Source: Xanthoparmelia taractica
Lineage: Eukaryota > Ascomycota > Lecanoromycetes > Lecanorales > Parmeliaceae
Length of the DNA stretch: 64,000 nucleotides
Reading direction: 5' to 3'
Assembly (NCBI GenBank): GCA_033085395.1
Contig: JANQBS010000017.1
Span: forward strand, 62,001 to 126,000
Shown: one piece after another, positions 33,301 to 44,388 of the stretch
Numbering within the stretch: position 1 is the first letter of the stretch
How the letters are laid out: each line of letters opens with the position of its first letter
Translations under genes and position numbers: made by a program
The notes under the pieces: generated by a model
What the model was told of the DNA's origin: nothing
The model's input: the letters and a program-made list of their open reading frames with translations, nothing else
The model's database searches: none

Positions 33301-33854
33301 GAAACACCTTCGAGTCCAACGGCTATGTTTACGTCGTGGGCTGCAGTGTTGACAACTTTGTCGTCGACATTGCCACGTCCCCTGGTGTCGATCTTGCCTC
33401 CTGTGTGGAGAGTTGTATAAATTTCTCCGGCACTGTGGCTTGCGCGGCTGTGACCCACAACAACGGAAACTGTCATTTCAAGGGTTCGGTGGGAACGGTC
33501 TTCCACGCTGCTGATGCCGACAGCGCCTTCATCATAGCAAACCAGGCCGGCGTCAATCCGGCTGGGATACCGCCTGGTCCACCACCGCCTGGTCCAGCGC
33601 CGTCTGGTCCACCGCTATCTGGTCCAGCGCCGTCTGGTTCACCGCTATCTGGTCCAGCGCCGACTGGGTCACCGCTATCTGGATCACCACCGCCCGGCCC
33701 GCCGCCGCCTGGCCCGCCACCGCCTGGTCCATCGCCGCCGTGCCCGTCATCGGCCGGCAGCCCATCTCTACCACCTAATCCTACGGGAACGTATACGATA
33801 TCTTCTCCAGGTGAGGTGATTGTGTATATGCCCCTCAACGAGACTTGCCCATAA
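30363..33854 (+). CDS. Secreted GH13 alpha-amylase/glucanotransferase-like protein with two apple/PAN-like modules
   Basis: Exons 30363-30746 and 30801-33854 (54-bp intron), 1145 aa. Signal peptide about 1-19. GH13 domain to about residue 490. The catalytic triad is present: nucleophile D222 (GIRLDACL), acid/base E246 (MCEVYNYP) and D313 (NFVENHD). Region I reads DMVTND, with Asp138 where amylases have His, and the Lys-His after the nucleophile is replaced by Leu-Glu. A changed region I is known from fungal Agt-type 4-alpha-glucanotransferases, so wall alpha-glucan modification is a reasonable alternative to starch hydrolysis. Ser/Thr-rich linker residues 500-845 include ten 14-residue repeats (32034-32453). 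Two related six-cysteine modules (about 849-935 and 957-1043) resemble apple/PAN domains. A Pro/Gly/Ser repeat (about 1047-1115) and a short tail ending NETCP follow. No GPI signal. Confidence 0.88.
32034..32453 (+). repeat. Ten tandem 42-bp coding repeats
   Basis: About ten units of 42 bp encode 14-residue blocks of the type GPSSSSAVSSTPLP within the Ser/Thr linker of the GH13 protein. Units differ mainly at third positions and at residues 3 and 9-12, so the array has diverged while staying in frame. The antisense strand is open through the array, which is an effect of the repeat. Confidence 0.85.
33567..33755 (+). repeat. Pro/Gly/Ser coding repeat (PPPGP / PLSGPAPSG units)
   Basis: Short imperfect repeats with periods of 9-15 bp, encoding PPPGP and SGPAPSG-type units near the C-terminus of the GH13 protein. 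Likely an extended, O-glycosylated spacer after the second apple/PAN-like module. Confidence 0.75.
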
Positions 33855-34860
33855 TAAGAGCGGTTTGTCCGAGCGATTTCCGATGGCCAGATCTTGATAG
33901 CAGAAGAACGGCAGGAGCTCTGCGACGTTAGACCTTGCTTGGATGGCTTAGGGCACATTTTCACGGGGCAGGTTTTCATAGTGGTGCTTAATTGGAGATT
34001 TTTATCAACCTTAGTAATCTTACCTTAGCTAATGTAATAATAACTGCACAAATAAGCTCTGCCTTGATTGAATTCTGACTACTCCTTTCTCCTTTTCCTC
34101 TCTCTCCTCTCTTCTTCACAGTGAGCCTAAGCAGCAGCAGACTCAAAAACACCATACGTCTCACGCACATATGACAAAAATAGCATCATCATCATCATTT
34201 CTACGAGCAGAAAAGTTTCCCTTTCGCACGGGTCTGTCACCGCTTGGGAATGCGGCGAAATCATCGGTGGCGAAGGCTTATAAGATAACGTTCTCCGCAA
34301 AAGCAGAAAAGAAGAAGGGCTCGAAATGACTCGTTCCTTTTGTTTGACGAGTTAAGGAAATGACTATGACTATGTCCAGGTGGGTGTGGTATGATAGCTA
34401 TTTACAGTTGAGATTGCTTGTTGGGGCGGGAGAGTGAGGATGGGATTGGAGGGTACGTAAAGTTGGATAATTCATGAGACTAATTCGTGTTGAGGTGTAG
34501 CTTTGTTCGCAGCTGGGGGGTTCACTGGGAGCATTACTGAGTGTAGGCTTGAGGGGCAGTGGGTACGAAGGCGCGGTAGTAGTGGTGTTTCTGTAGTCGC
34601 GATACCCTCCTGGTACACATGGTTTTCCAGCAAATCAATGAGCCTAGAGTTGGGTATAGCGGAACATGTCAGCCCAGGGAAGACTACGGACAAAGGCTGG
34701 CAGGATTAATTCAGCGATGTTGGACGCATGACCGCAAACGGATCGGAATGGGAGAATCAGTCATTCATGACCTCAAGCATTGTACAGGAATTCTATAAAC
34801 TCAAGCAAAATAACAGCCGCATGCAGACATACCATTCCATGTCCCGCGAACATCTCATCT
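33855..34860. other. Intergenic region, no gene recognised
   Basis: Short ORFs only; microsatellite-like catcatcatcatc at about 34186 and a pyrimidine-rich stretch at 34080-34120. Nothing else supported. Confidence 0.5.
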
Positions 34861-34862
34861 GC

Positions 34863-36003
34863 CTCAAGTTGGGGACCACTGTTTGAGGAAGCGGTCCAAG
34901 ACATCCTCGACCTCGCCAAGCAACCTCTTCCTACCATCAAGCACTGCTTTCAGACGCTCATTCGACTAGTCGTGCTCATACTTCCTTGCCAAATTGTCAG
35001 ATATGATGTGAAGGTACCCAAATTCGATACCGACATCCAATGAAGCCTTGGCTATTTGCCCAATCTCCGGATCGACAAAGTCACACTTTTGTTGTGTTTC
35101 GCGCAGCCACTCCTTGGTCTCGTCTAGCACAGAACCCAAGCTGCAATGCACTCCACGTACAACGCTAGGACAGTCGTCCACCAGATGCTCCAGTGGATTT
35201 CTCCAGGTCACCAGCTCATCGTGTACGAAGCTTTGGCAGCCCGTTGCGAGCCACTGGTTTGGGGAGTGCTCCGCGCGTAGACTTCCCAATTTTCCTACAT
35301 AGATTACACATTTTGCACCGTTTACTTCTTGGAGGGCCCGAATGACATTGCCACCAATGTCCCCCCAGAAGCAAATTCGGCAACCCAAAAATGCGATGTG
35401 GTACCCCTGTGGGTTCACTATCTTTCTCCATGCGAAAAGCTCATTGCTGTCCTTGCCCTCCCAGTCACCCTGGGCCAACTTCTCAAAAGCATGCACATAT
35501 CCAACAATGACAATATCGACCGATCCCATCTCTGGAAGATTTGAGCCGAGTAAAGGCCCCAGGCATTCTGACTCGGAAGGCAAGATGTAGCGCACACTGT
35601 TGGGAGATTCCCCCTTCAGAGATAGATAAGTAGCGGTGATGGCAGCATAGTGTTTCACATAGTCCACACCGGGAAAGCACTGTAGCCGAAGCAGCTGCGG
35701 GTCGATTACGGAGGTGGTTGGCCGCTGCCAGTTGAAGAGTTTGTCAATCTTTTCGATATGCGAGATGCAAGCCTTCGAAGGATTCCGTTCGTGAATACCT
35801 TCAACGATGATGCGGGACCAGACTTTCCTCTGGATATCCGGATGGACTTTCATACGCAGGTATTCCGTCAAAGAGTCTCCCATGGTATGGGTCTCGACAG
35901 ATGCAACCGTGGGCTGGAGGGGGCTAGGATCATAGCTCGTGTGACACAAGGCTTGCAGGGATCTCAGAAGGTTGTGGAGAGCCATCGCGGGCTGGGAGGA
36001 CAT
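34863..36003 (-). pseudogene. Nucleoside-phosphorylase-like protein with late in-frame stop
   Basis: From a likely ATG at 36003 (MSSQPAMALHNLL) the frame runs to TAG at 34966-34968. Features fit the PNP/uridine phosphorylase superfamily: VDIVIVGYVHAF, HIAFLGCRICFWGDIGG, a KCVIYVGKLGSL strand, and FVHDELVTWRNPLEHLV. GVHCSLGSVLDETKEWL and CDFVDPEIGQIAKAS (acidic residue near the nucleoside site) follow, then YLHIISDNLA (the Asp of the ISD pair). Beyond the TAG the same frame continues as SNERLKAVLDGRKRLLGEVE, about 33 more residues to a TGA at about 34863, and looks coding. So this is a C-terminal truncation by nonsense mutation, or readthrough. The frame is also open upstream of 36003 (next ATG near 36198), so the true start is uncertain. 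Confidence 0.55.
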
Positions 36004-36273
36004 TGGGACTGAGATTCGTTGTGTAAATGAAACTCCCTGTAAATAAACCCAACATGAGACCTGGGGAGGGGTACAAGCCTTTAATACCGTGCTGGTCACT
36101 TGTCTTGCTTGAAACGGAGTTGGCATGGAGAATATAGGAGTGGGCGGTACAAGGAATATATCCGATTGGTCTCCGAGCCAATCAAGCTTACCCGACATCA
36201 CGGTCAACGAGTCGTCTTTGAAGAGCGTGGTAGGAAAGGCTAAGAGACCAATGTTCGACGTAAAGGCGGGCAC

Positions 36274-38656
36274 CGTCGTTACTTGCTAGGGATTCGACTT
36301 GAATACAATAAAGCAAGGGTTAGTGATACAATTAGCAGATCCTGGTGCTAAGGCTGCCTCCCCTTCTCCGCGCCAACTTCCTAATCCCGACTTTCCTTGT
36401 TTGCTGCTCCAGTGCTTGTATCAAACTTTCTGCCGCCATTCGAGGCTCGTTAACACCAGTCATGTGCGGTTTCCTTTGAACCAGCTGGTTCCAAGGCTTC
36501 ACTAATTCATCTTCATCCCGAACACTAGATGGCCCTTCACATCTGCTGTCACTGCCCATTTGGGCTCGTCTGCCTCCCACGGCCTTCGATGCTTCTCCTG
36601 ACTCTATTCGTCCTTGACCAAGAGCTTCAAAAACCGTGTCCTTTTAGCGTAGATATACCTAAGTAGGGGGCGTAGCCCTCGTTTACTGGATGACGCTCTC
36701 CGTGTACTTGATGAGCAGATAATGGCGAACGTGTTTGCCTGCGGTAATACTGATGATTTCAGCGGGAGCAGGATCGTGGATTTCATAACCGTCAGATTCC
36801 GCATCGCCCATTTAGCTCGACGGCTGGCCGACTGGAGCTCGCTACCCTTGGCTTTGGAGGCCTCGTTTTCCATGGCGAATACAGCACTAGTATTCTCAGA
36901 TAGACGGTCGCCTGACCATTTTGTGATCGTATTGACATCATGCACGATATCGCTGCCAGCATCGCGAATAAAGACTGCCAGATAGATAAAGCAAAATGAT
37001 ACTACAAGACGAAGACTGGTATGGCAGTGTTTTCTTGCGGGTGGAAGTCGCCATAGCCGATCTTCAAGGAGGAGGCGTAAATGAAAAGCTAGTGGAGTGT
37101 TAGCTTTCTGCTGTAAATAGCAGGACGAATCCAGGGTCGTCAGAGAGAAGAAACGCATTACAAAGATTCAAGGTAGCTCCAATGACTCGCACTTTTCCCG
37201 GGTTACCAGTGATCACCTCTCCAATACCATATAACAACAAGATACTGGCGGGTGGCCGCAGAGGAAAAGTGCTGATCATCCAATTCTGATTTTTCAGAAT
37301 GTTCTCCCGAACCTTTGCCACTATCTTAACCGGGATCTTCGTTAAAAAAATCTTCCTCTAAGCGCCCTCTAGCGAAGACGTGTTTAGAGAAGCAACAAGG
37401 AGATCAACCAATAGTATACCCCGGTTGCTTACCAGAAAGCAGATTTACGGTCCCGGACGCACCTTCTAACTGAAGTCGCCATGTCCGATTGTAAAAGGTG
37501 TGACTTCAATCTTCCACACCCCGTCAAGATAACTCCAGTCTTCGTTGTAAGCATGGAAAAAATGCGGCTGCAAGGAGATAGGTTATGGAAGAGGAAGTCC
37601 TAGATCATGACCGTCCGCTGATTGGAGGTCAGCTGGGAATCCGAAGGGTACTGGCCAAAGTCGGCCCCACCAGCAATAGCGACCACCACTGAAGCAACAA
37701 CGCTGTATAAAGCCGCAGCGAAGTTAACGTAGTAGAGGCCCTAAGAGAAAGTGGGCGCCTGGCCAGGTGGCAGACGACAATCTAAGGGCGCTGCGGCGAC
37801 CGGTCCTGTCAACATATATCTAGCAATGTACCAGCCCATAGTGGTAGCCGTCTGCGCGAGCTTAGCGATTGCTAGTAGGAGCATATTGGCGATAATGGTC
37901 ATGACGAACGTTACAGTATTACGGCAATTGCCATTGCACTAGGGCCAGTCAGCTTTCCCTTTCTTCCTTAGGGGTCCTCGGATAAGCATCCAATCCTCGA
38001 TCAACGTAAGAAGGCTGAGGGTGGATGCCATTAGTCTAACCGTGACTGCTGTAGTAGGGGCAAGATTTATTGCGAACAACAACCGCCTGCAGTGCGTGTC
38101 AGCAAGCTACTTGCTTCGATTGTCCTGCCATGCAATTGGGATGGCAAGTAAGGAGTGGCGCATACGATGGACTTCGGTGATGTTCTTCTGCTTGCCGAGA
38201 AGCTTGCTCAACGTATGCTTATTTCTCCACAGTAGGTCGACATGGATATCATTAACCAAATCTGAGTCTCCAGAAAGATGGCTGAGTCCGATCTGGTGTT
38301 CCTGGATCTCGCTGGCAGGACCGATATGCTCGATGACCCAATACAACCCCCCTTAAGCGTATCGCTCCTGACTTGATGTATTCTTCCAGTCTGACAGGAT
38401 GCATAGTCCCTTGCGAGTTATCGTGCTTTTAGAGTCCATGCATTACGCTGGAAAAGCGGTGATGGAGGAACCGGTTGGCACCCACAGAACCTACTAAGAA
38501 CAAAAGAGGCACGGAACGAAGCTCGCGGCCGCTGGGCCATGAATCGAAACTCTTTACTGTCCAGTGCCACCTACTGATCCCTCATACCACGACTACTTCA
38601 TTATCTTGTGATGCTGGACCTCTTGACCGAACTTTTCTGAGACTCCCCTGTACGCC
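36274..38656. other. Decayed region with membrane-protein-like pieces on the minus strand
   Basis: Minus-strand pieces in several frames look like remains of one or two membrane proteins: IGEVITGNPGKVRVIGATLN and CNAFLLSDDPG (about 37320-37100), LAFHLRLLLEDRLWRLPP, LVVSFCFIYLAVFIRDAGSD and HDVNTITKWSGDRLSENTSA (37090-36870). A further piece lies at 38346-38107. They are broken by stops and frame changes, and I recognise no family. No intact gene is visible in these 2.4 kb. Confidence 0.4.
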
Positions 38657-39661
38657 TCAATTCTCCTCCCTCGCATTCACCCATTCCTTCATCTCACCTT
38701 TCGCAGCATCCCATTTCCACACACCGCCGTCACCCACGTTATACTGATAGTAATTTTGCGTCGAATACTTCTCCACTCCCTTTCTAAATGTGATGTTAAT
38801 CCTTCCACCTTCGCTTCCCTTGTCTTTCCTCTTCGGAATGCTATGCAGCCAATTCGCTTGGGTCTTCCCTCTCATCAGCACCATATCTCCGCTCGCTAGC
38901 GGTAGCTTCAATGGTGGCTTGCTATTCTGCTCTGGTGGTGGCTCTCCCTCTTCGGGTGTTATAGGCTTATGCTTCATGCAGAAGTCTCTAGTTGCGCCGA
39001 GGGAGAAAGAGGCGATCGAGGGGTTGGGACCAAGAAAGCGCTCATCGTCGCTATGGTAAGATATGCTGTCTGCGCCGTTGGCGTAATAGTTGACGAGGCA
39101 GAAGTTGTAGGTCGCTCCAGTGAAGATCTCCGTGAGATGGCGCAGATGATCAAGGCAGCGAGGTAAAGGGCGGGGAGTGCAAGTTTTATAGCGGTCTGCA
39201 GATATTGATTTGGATGTTTGGCTGTCTATAAGGGCGCCATCTGGGGTGAATGCGGAAGAGGTATCGACGCCAAACACGGTGGTGAAACGGGGAGTATTTA
39301 TATGGGTTTCATTACCATAGCGCTTGATGGTATATTGGACCCTGTAGAAGAAGAGTGTACTCCTCAAGAATTCGAACAGCTCTCTTTCAATCGTGGGCGG
39401 TATATAGGGTTGGAAGTAGAGAAGATCGAGATCTGGCTGGTCATTGATTTCTTTGCCTGGAGAATGTGGCACTTCATTCAGATGCTCGATAATGTGTGAA
39501 GGAAAATGAGGAACCGGGAAGGGATATGTTACGTGACTGGAGACTTGGGTGCTGGATACGTCGACTGGATTTACCTTTGAGGGCGGAGGTTCTGCAGTTA
39601 GGCGAAGCTTTTTTTGAGAAGTAGGCGTGAAGAAATTTTCGAGGGACCGCTTTTGAGACAT
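38657..39661 (-). CDS. AlkB-family Fe(II)/2-oxoglutarate dioxygenase (DNA alkylation repair type)
   Basis: Single exon, 334 aa. Iron ligands fit HxD...H: H203 and D205 in YHSDDE, H273 in WLHSIPKR. The 2-oxoglutarate-binding arginines R287 and R293 sit in GRINITFR. The nucleotide-recognition region has NETHINTPRFTTVFG, and NFCLVNYYANGADSISYH leads into the iron site. The closest functional analogue by layout is ALKBH2/3-type oxidative demethylation of DNA bases. The N-terminus MSQKRSLENFFTPTSQKK holds KRSLENFF, a PCNA-interacting-peptide-like motif (consensus QxxLxxFF with Lys in place of Gln), and a basic cluster, consistent with nuclear work at replication forks. Repair role and PCNA binding are inferences. 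Confidence 0.88.
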   Translation of the reverse strand: MSQKRSLENFFTPTSQKKLRLTAEPPPSKVNPVDVSSTQVSSHVTYPFPVPHFPSHIIEHLNEVPHSPGKEINDQPDLDLLYFQPYIPPTIERELFEFLRSTLFFYRVQYTIKRYGNETHINTPRFTTVFGVDTSSAFTPDGALIDSQTSKSISADRYKTCTPRPLPRCLDHLRHLTEIFTGATYNFCLVNYYANGADSISYHSDDERFLGPNPSIASFSLGATRDFCMKHKPITPEEGEPPPEQNSKPPLKLPLASGDMVLMRGKTQANWLHSIPKRKDKGSEGGRINITFRKGVEKYSTQNYYQYNVGDGGVWKWDAAKGEMKEWVNAREEN

Positions 39662-41391
39662 TCTTGCCTTTGGTATCTGGATTGATCACTCAAGGTAGAA
39701 TTGCATCATGCTTTGGGGTGACGGTTACAATTTGTAGAGGACGCGCCAAAATACAATACTTAGTCAAACTCCTAATGTAAACCGTCAGCGAGCGGGTTTA
39801 TCGTCAGTGTTTCCATGCAAAGATTGCTGATTTTCATTGATTCTAAAAAGTACCCATAGAGGTAAGAATGCATATCGAATCGTTATCGAGAAACTCCGCC
39901 ATATACCTCGCCCTCTGTGCTATAAAACACGCGCTTCCAAGACGCGTGAGCCGCCAGTTGGCGTGTGCACACGAATCATAACGTACATAAGAAACTTATG
40001 CACAAGAGTTACTTAGCCTTGTGGTTATTTCAAGTATCGCCGTCAATATCCCCAGAATTTGATATTGAATAATGGACTTGGTGTTCCACAGTTGAGCTTT
40101 ATTCAATAGCAACAGGAAAATCGAGCTTTCATGTATGTTTCTTCGATATATCACTAGTACTCCGCTTTACAGGTGGGCATTCAATATCGAGACCTCTAAA
40201 GCTTTGTCCCTACGCTTAAAGAAAAACATCATTGTTGACCAATGTCTCTACAAGACGTACGTCCTTGACCTCGACATCTAGGACTACTTTCGTCTTTAAG
40301 CGTCACTGAACTTATGATATACTAAGGGAAAGCTGGATGTATATTCTTTGGAGGAGACGGGAGTGCAAATCTGGCCGAACAGAGACGATGGGCTAGAACT
40401 TCTCTCTGGAATAGATATAAAGCCATGCAATGACAGGGAACGGAATTTCGTGTCAAACAGCATCAAGAGGATTCGGGAAGTGACGCAAGGCGCATTCGGC
40501 ATCAGTGGCAACCAGCAAAATTATACTGACGACATCGATAAGCCTACTGGGCTCAATGGAGGCAGCTCTCCGTTAGCGAATCCCATGCTCGCAGATTATG
40601 ATTATTGGAATATCTTAGTCCGCTGAGGGTATGTACTAATGGCTATGAGGTAGCGATATTAAGGGGTCGGTTTGTGAACAGAGACTTCGAATGAATCATG
40701 AAGCTCCCATCGAATTAGTGCCGCAGCTGAGGGTAATTTTCAAAGGAAGCAGTGGAACGGTAGTCACAGCACCGGATGTGGAGAAAGCCCGACGTAAGAC
40801 CAACATATAACGGGGGCATTGACACCCTGTTAAGTCTACCAAGGCCTTGGTTTCAGGAAAAGAGAATTAGGCACCACTGAGGGACAAAGAAACCGTGCCG
40901 AAACATCTACCAAAGAAGACATCAAACGCGTAGGCACTGCACGGACCCCAGCGAGCGAGAGTGAGAAATCGCTGTCGACACAACCAACAGTGCCAGCACT
41001 GTTGTCAGATAACAAAGGGCATGAGTAGACAAGAGATGAAGACCGGCGTATCAGCCGAATCAGAGGTTTGGCTTGAAAGAATCATGGTTCCCACAATCTT
41101 AAGAAATGAAAAGCGAGCTGTCTCACGTTGAAAAGCACTTTTTAGTATCAGAAGTTTGAATTTGCAAGATTTGGGGTGCTGAAGGCACAAACCACATAAA
41201 GTAGTGGCAACCCAGGGGGCCCTGATCTGCACAGCAGACTGTTGCCTTCTATGGTCTCTTTTTTTTCCTTCTTTGCGGCTTCTGGGCGTGATTCGTAATG
41301 GTGATAGATGTTTGGTTCTACGAATCTTTCTCGTAGGTAGCCTTGTGACTACATCTATCAGTAACTCATAATGCCACAGGTGGAGCGCGAC
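39662..41391. other. Intergenic region, no gene recognised
   Basis: About 1.7 kb with short ORFs. A 92-codon plus-strand ORF (40348-40626) has no features I recognise. No repeat or RNA gene seen. Confidence 0.5.
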
Positions 41392-42909
41392 TTACTTCTT
41401 CAAGATTCTCTCGATCCCATCCAAGCCTTTCTTGAGGGTCTCTATCGTCGGTCCGTAGGAAAGGCGAATGAAGTGGTGGCAAGGGCTGTCGAAGAGGTCC
41501 CTTCTCTTGGCAGGATTCAGGTCAAAGAAGATGCCGGGCACGACTGGAAGATAGGGATCTCAAGTCAGTGATTGTCGTTGCATGAGGAGGAACATTCGTG
41601 TTCAGTCTTACCAATGACCTTTTGCTCCAAGCACTTTTGAAAGAAATTGAGCCCGTCATTGATCCCTGCTGGTAGTCCACTCAAGTCAAGCCATATATAG
41701 AAAGTCGAGTCTGGGACGTGCTTGATGTTGAACCCGAGTTCCTTCAATCTCCCTAGGACATAGTCGCGCTTGTTTCGGAAATGTGTCTGTAATGCTTTCA
41801 TCTCGTTCAGGACTCTCGTGGGCTCGAGCATCGGGATTGCAGCTTCTTGGAAAGGCACATTGGTTCCTCCGTCGAGGTATGAGCCGCAAGAGCCGATGGC
41901 CTTGATAAATTCTTTAGGTCCGACAATCCAGGCAACTCGCCAGCCCGGTAGACGGAAGCGCTTTGTCAAGCCGTCAATCAGGAGAACATCATCCTCATCG
42001 ACGTCTACGATGTTTTCAGCAGCGCTCACGGTGGTACCGTCACAATTACTCGTGTAGTTGTAGCCACCATAGAACTCGTCCATGATCAGTGTTGCTCGAT
42101 CACGGCACAAGTCTTGGATCTGCGCAAGCTCGGGATTCTTCACAACCTGACCGGTTGGGTTGCGAGGGTTGGAGGTCAGAATAACCGAAACGCCACGAGA
42201 GATCTCATCGGCAATCTTTTCGGGATGGATATGGTAGCCGTCGGCTTCAGATAGAGGTGATGGGATTGCAGCAAAGTTTTTGAACAGTCCCAGCATCTCA
42301 TTATAAGCCGTGTAGTCAGGAATGAAGAAACCCAAATAGGCATTGTTCAAGACGGCGGCAATGCGGATGAGACCCGCTCTGCCGCCAGGGACAACGGCAA
42401 CATTCTCCCAGGTGTACTGGCTGTCTTTTCCTTGACGGTAATGTGCGTTGTACAAGTTGGCGATGGCAGCTCTCAATGGCTTGATACCTGCCGTCGGACC
42501 ATATTCTCTGCCCGCCACCGACACGTTGATGGTCTTGGGACGTTCAAAGCTTCCTTGGATATCATCGTCGACTTCGGGTGCGCCTTGGCCAAGGTTGGCC
42601 CAGCTTGAAGGGTCGTCTTGAAAGCCATGCTCGGTGGCTCGCTCGGTGCACCATACCACGCCAGTACTGGCTCTACTGGGGTCCAGGCCGGCGTGAGGTC
42701 GATGTCCTTCATGAGCATTGCGGAATTGGCGGTGGATCTTGGAATTCAATTCGCTATACGCAGGCCGGTCAACAAAACGTGTATTGATTGAATTAATGAA
42801 TTGTTTTAATTGATGGATCGTGGTCTATTAGGAAAGCAGAAGGGGGGGGGGAAGAATACCTTGGACTGGGACCTTTGCTCACGGAGAACTTGCGGCCTGA
42901 AGAACTCAT
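41392..42909 (-). CDS. PLP-dependent class I/II aminotransferase
   Basis: Three exons: 42909-42860, 42753-41612 and 41543-41392 (introns 106 and 68 bp), 447 aa. Fold-type I signatures: WANLGQGAPEV, REYGPTAGIKPLR, VPGGRAGLIRIAAVLNNAYL, ILTSNPRNPTGQVV, LIMDEFYGGYN, and the Schiff-base lysine in LIDGLTKRFRLPGWRVAW. The last exon adds VVPGIFFDLNPAKRRD and FIRLSYGP (carboxylate-binding Arg). It resembles aspartate/aromatic-type aminotransferases; substrate not determined. Oddity: about 23 residues after QFRNA are in a shifted frame. The other frame reads MLMKDIDLTPAWTPVEPVLA, which is what the family has there, and the frame is restored before ERATEHGFQDDPSSW. Intron 1 holds a run of 10 G (42842-42851) beside its donor. 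Confidence 0.82.
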
Positions 42910-44388
42910 GATGTATTCTCAAGGATCACGATGATATTTCCACATTAACTTTTATTATTCTTATCTTCGGGCGGGATGCAGGGTGTTCGGTACTGGAAAC
43001 TACCTTACTGTTTGCGGAGTACCAAGACACGTTGGCTTTGAGCCTTTTGCTGTAAGATGATGGATCCTCGGATTGTTTTGCGGGATGCTAACATGCCACA
43101 GTTGCTTAAGGTACTTTAATTGGCGCGGGGTCAGTCAAAGTTTCAAGGCCGGGATCATTCCAAGGATCCTTATCCCAGGGGAAGGATTGACCCTAAATCC
43201 ACCAATTCTTTCAAGGTACTTTAGTCCTCTTAGGGGCGACTGCTTAGGGCCGAGAGGAGGGGGGTTTTCAGCCTATAGTCATTGGAACTTCTCTAACTGT
43301 CTATTTCTTTGTATACGTACTTCGTAGTCATCGTTTGAGGTCATTATACTTCTGCATACACGCAGTACTTCTACATGCTAAGCCATGTGTTTCAGCAACA
43401 AATGTTCCGCCGCATCTTCTTTTCCCCGAGACACAAGCAGCAGCCAGTGCTGCGCCAACAGTTGACAGCGCATAGGGATCGTGTGCAGGTTGGTGGATGG
43501 GAAGTGGAGTTGATGGTTTAAGCATGGCTTGCAGGAAAAGGCCATGAATGTACAACGCAATCTCCTCTCAACAACTTGTTCACGTCTGCTGACACTGAGG
43601 GGTACATACTTCGTACATCTACCGCATCCAGATCATTTACATATAGGGCCTATATGGCGATCATCTCGCCTAGGCTTGGGCTTGCGAATTCCCGCCCCTT
43701 GGCCTAAGCACCTCCTAGGCCTGTCAACCGCCTTGTGAGGAACTAATGCAGGCCAGAATAAGTGCCTGTGCCTTGCGTCAAGACCGCCCACGAATCCCCG
43801 ATTGGCCGCCGAATGTCCACAATCCCACCGAAAGCAAGAGTAGATCATGATCTGTCAATGCGTGAGCCAATGATTTCCTTCTGGCATGGGCAACTTGACA
43901 ACGAATGGGGATATTCCAGCACGAGTTTTTCTCTTCCTCAACTTGGTCTATTCACAACTCACAAGCCGCACGTTGGCGCTCTCGATCGAAAGCCTCATCT
44001 GCCGACGCAGATTGGCTGGATGTAAGCTCCGAGCACGATACGCGGGCTGCATCCCTGCAGATGAGCGACTCGTGCTAATTATTCGGAGGACGTTTCGACG
44101 CTCAGAGGAATTCCTCGGCGCTACCGTTTAGTTACATATGTACAACTACCAAGTGGTGAAGTTGACAAGGGCCCCTAGGCGGACAGACCTCGAGGAGCGT
44201 CAAAAGTAATAATAATAATGCAGATACCCTCCTCTTCTTCTGCAGCCCAAGTTCCCAATAGAACATATCTTCAAGACATCAAAAAAATTATCTCTCCGAA
44301 CCTTTCTCAGGTCCTTCAATTGATTTGAATTGATGCAGGAGTGAAAAGACCAAAGCGAGAGGTACATGTTGAAACATTCCCGATCAAA
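42910..44388. other. Intergenic region, no gene recognised
   Basis: Short ORFs only. It holds one ACTTCGTAC copy (43608-43616) and a near copy at 43317. Upstream region of two divergent genes. Confidence 0.5.

Noticed and set aside
36004..36273. N-terminal extension of the phosphorylase-like ORF
   Set aside because: It begins at GTG rather than ATG and reads unlike the family; start at 36003 preferred, though 36198 remains possible.
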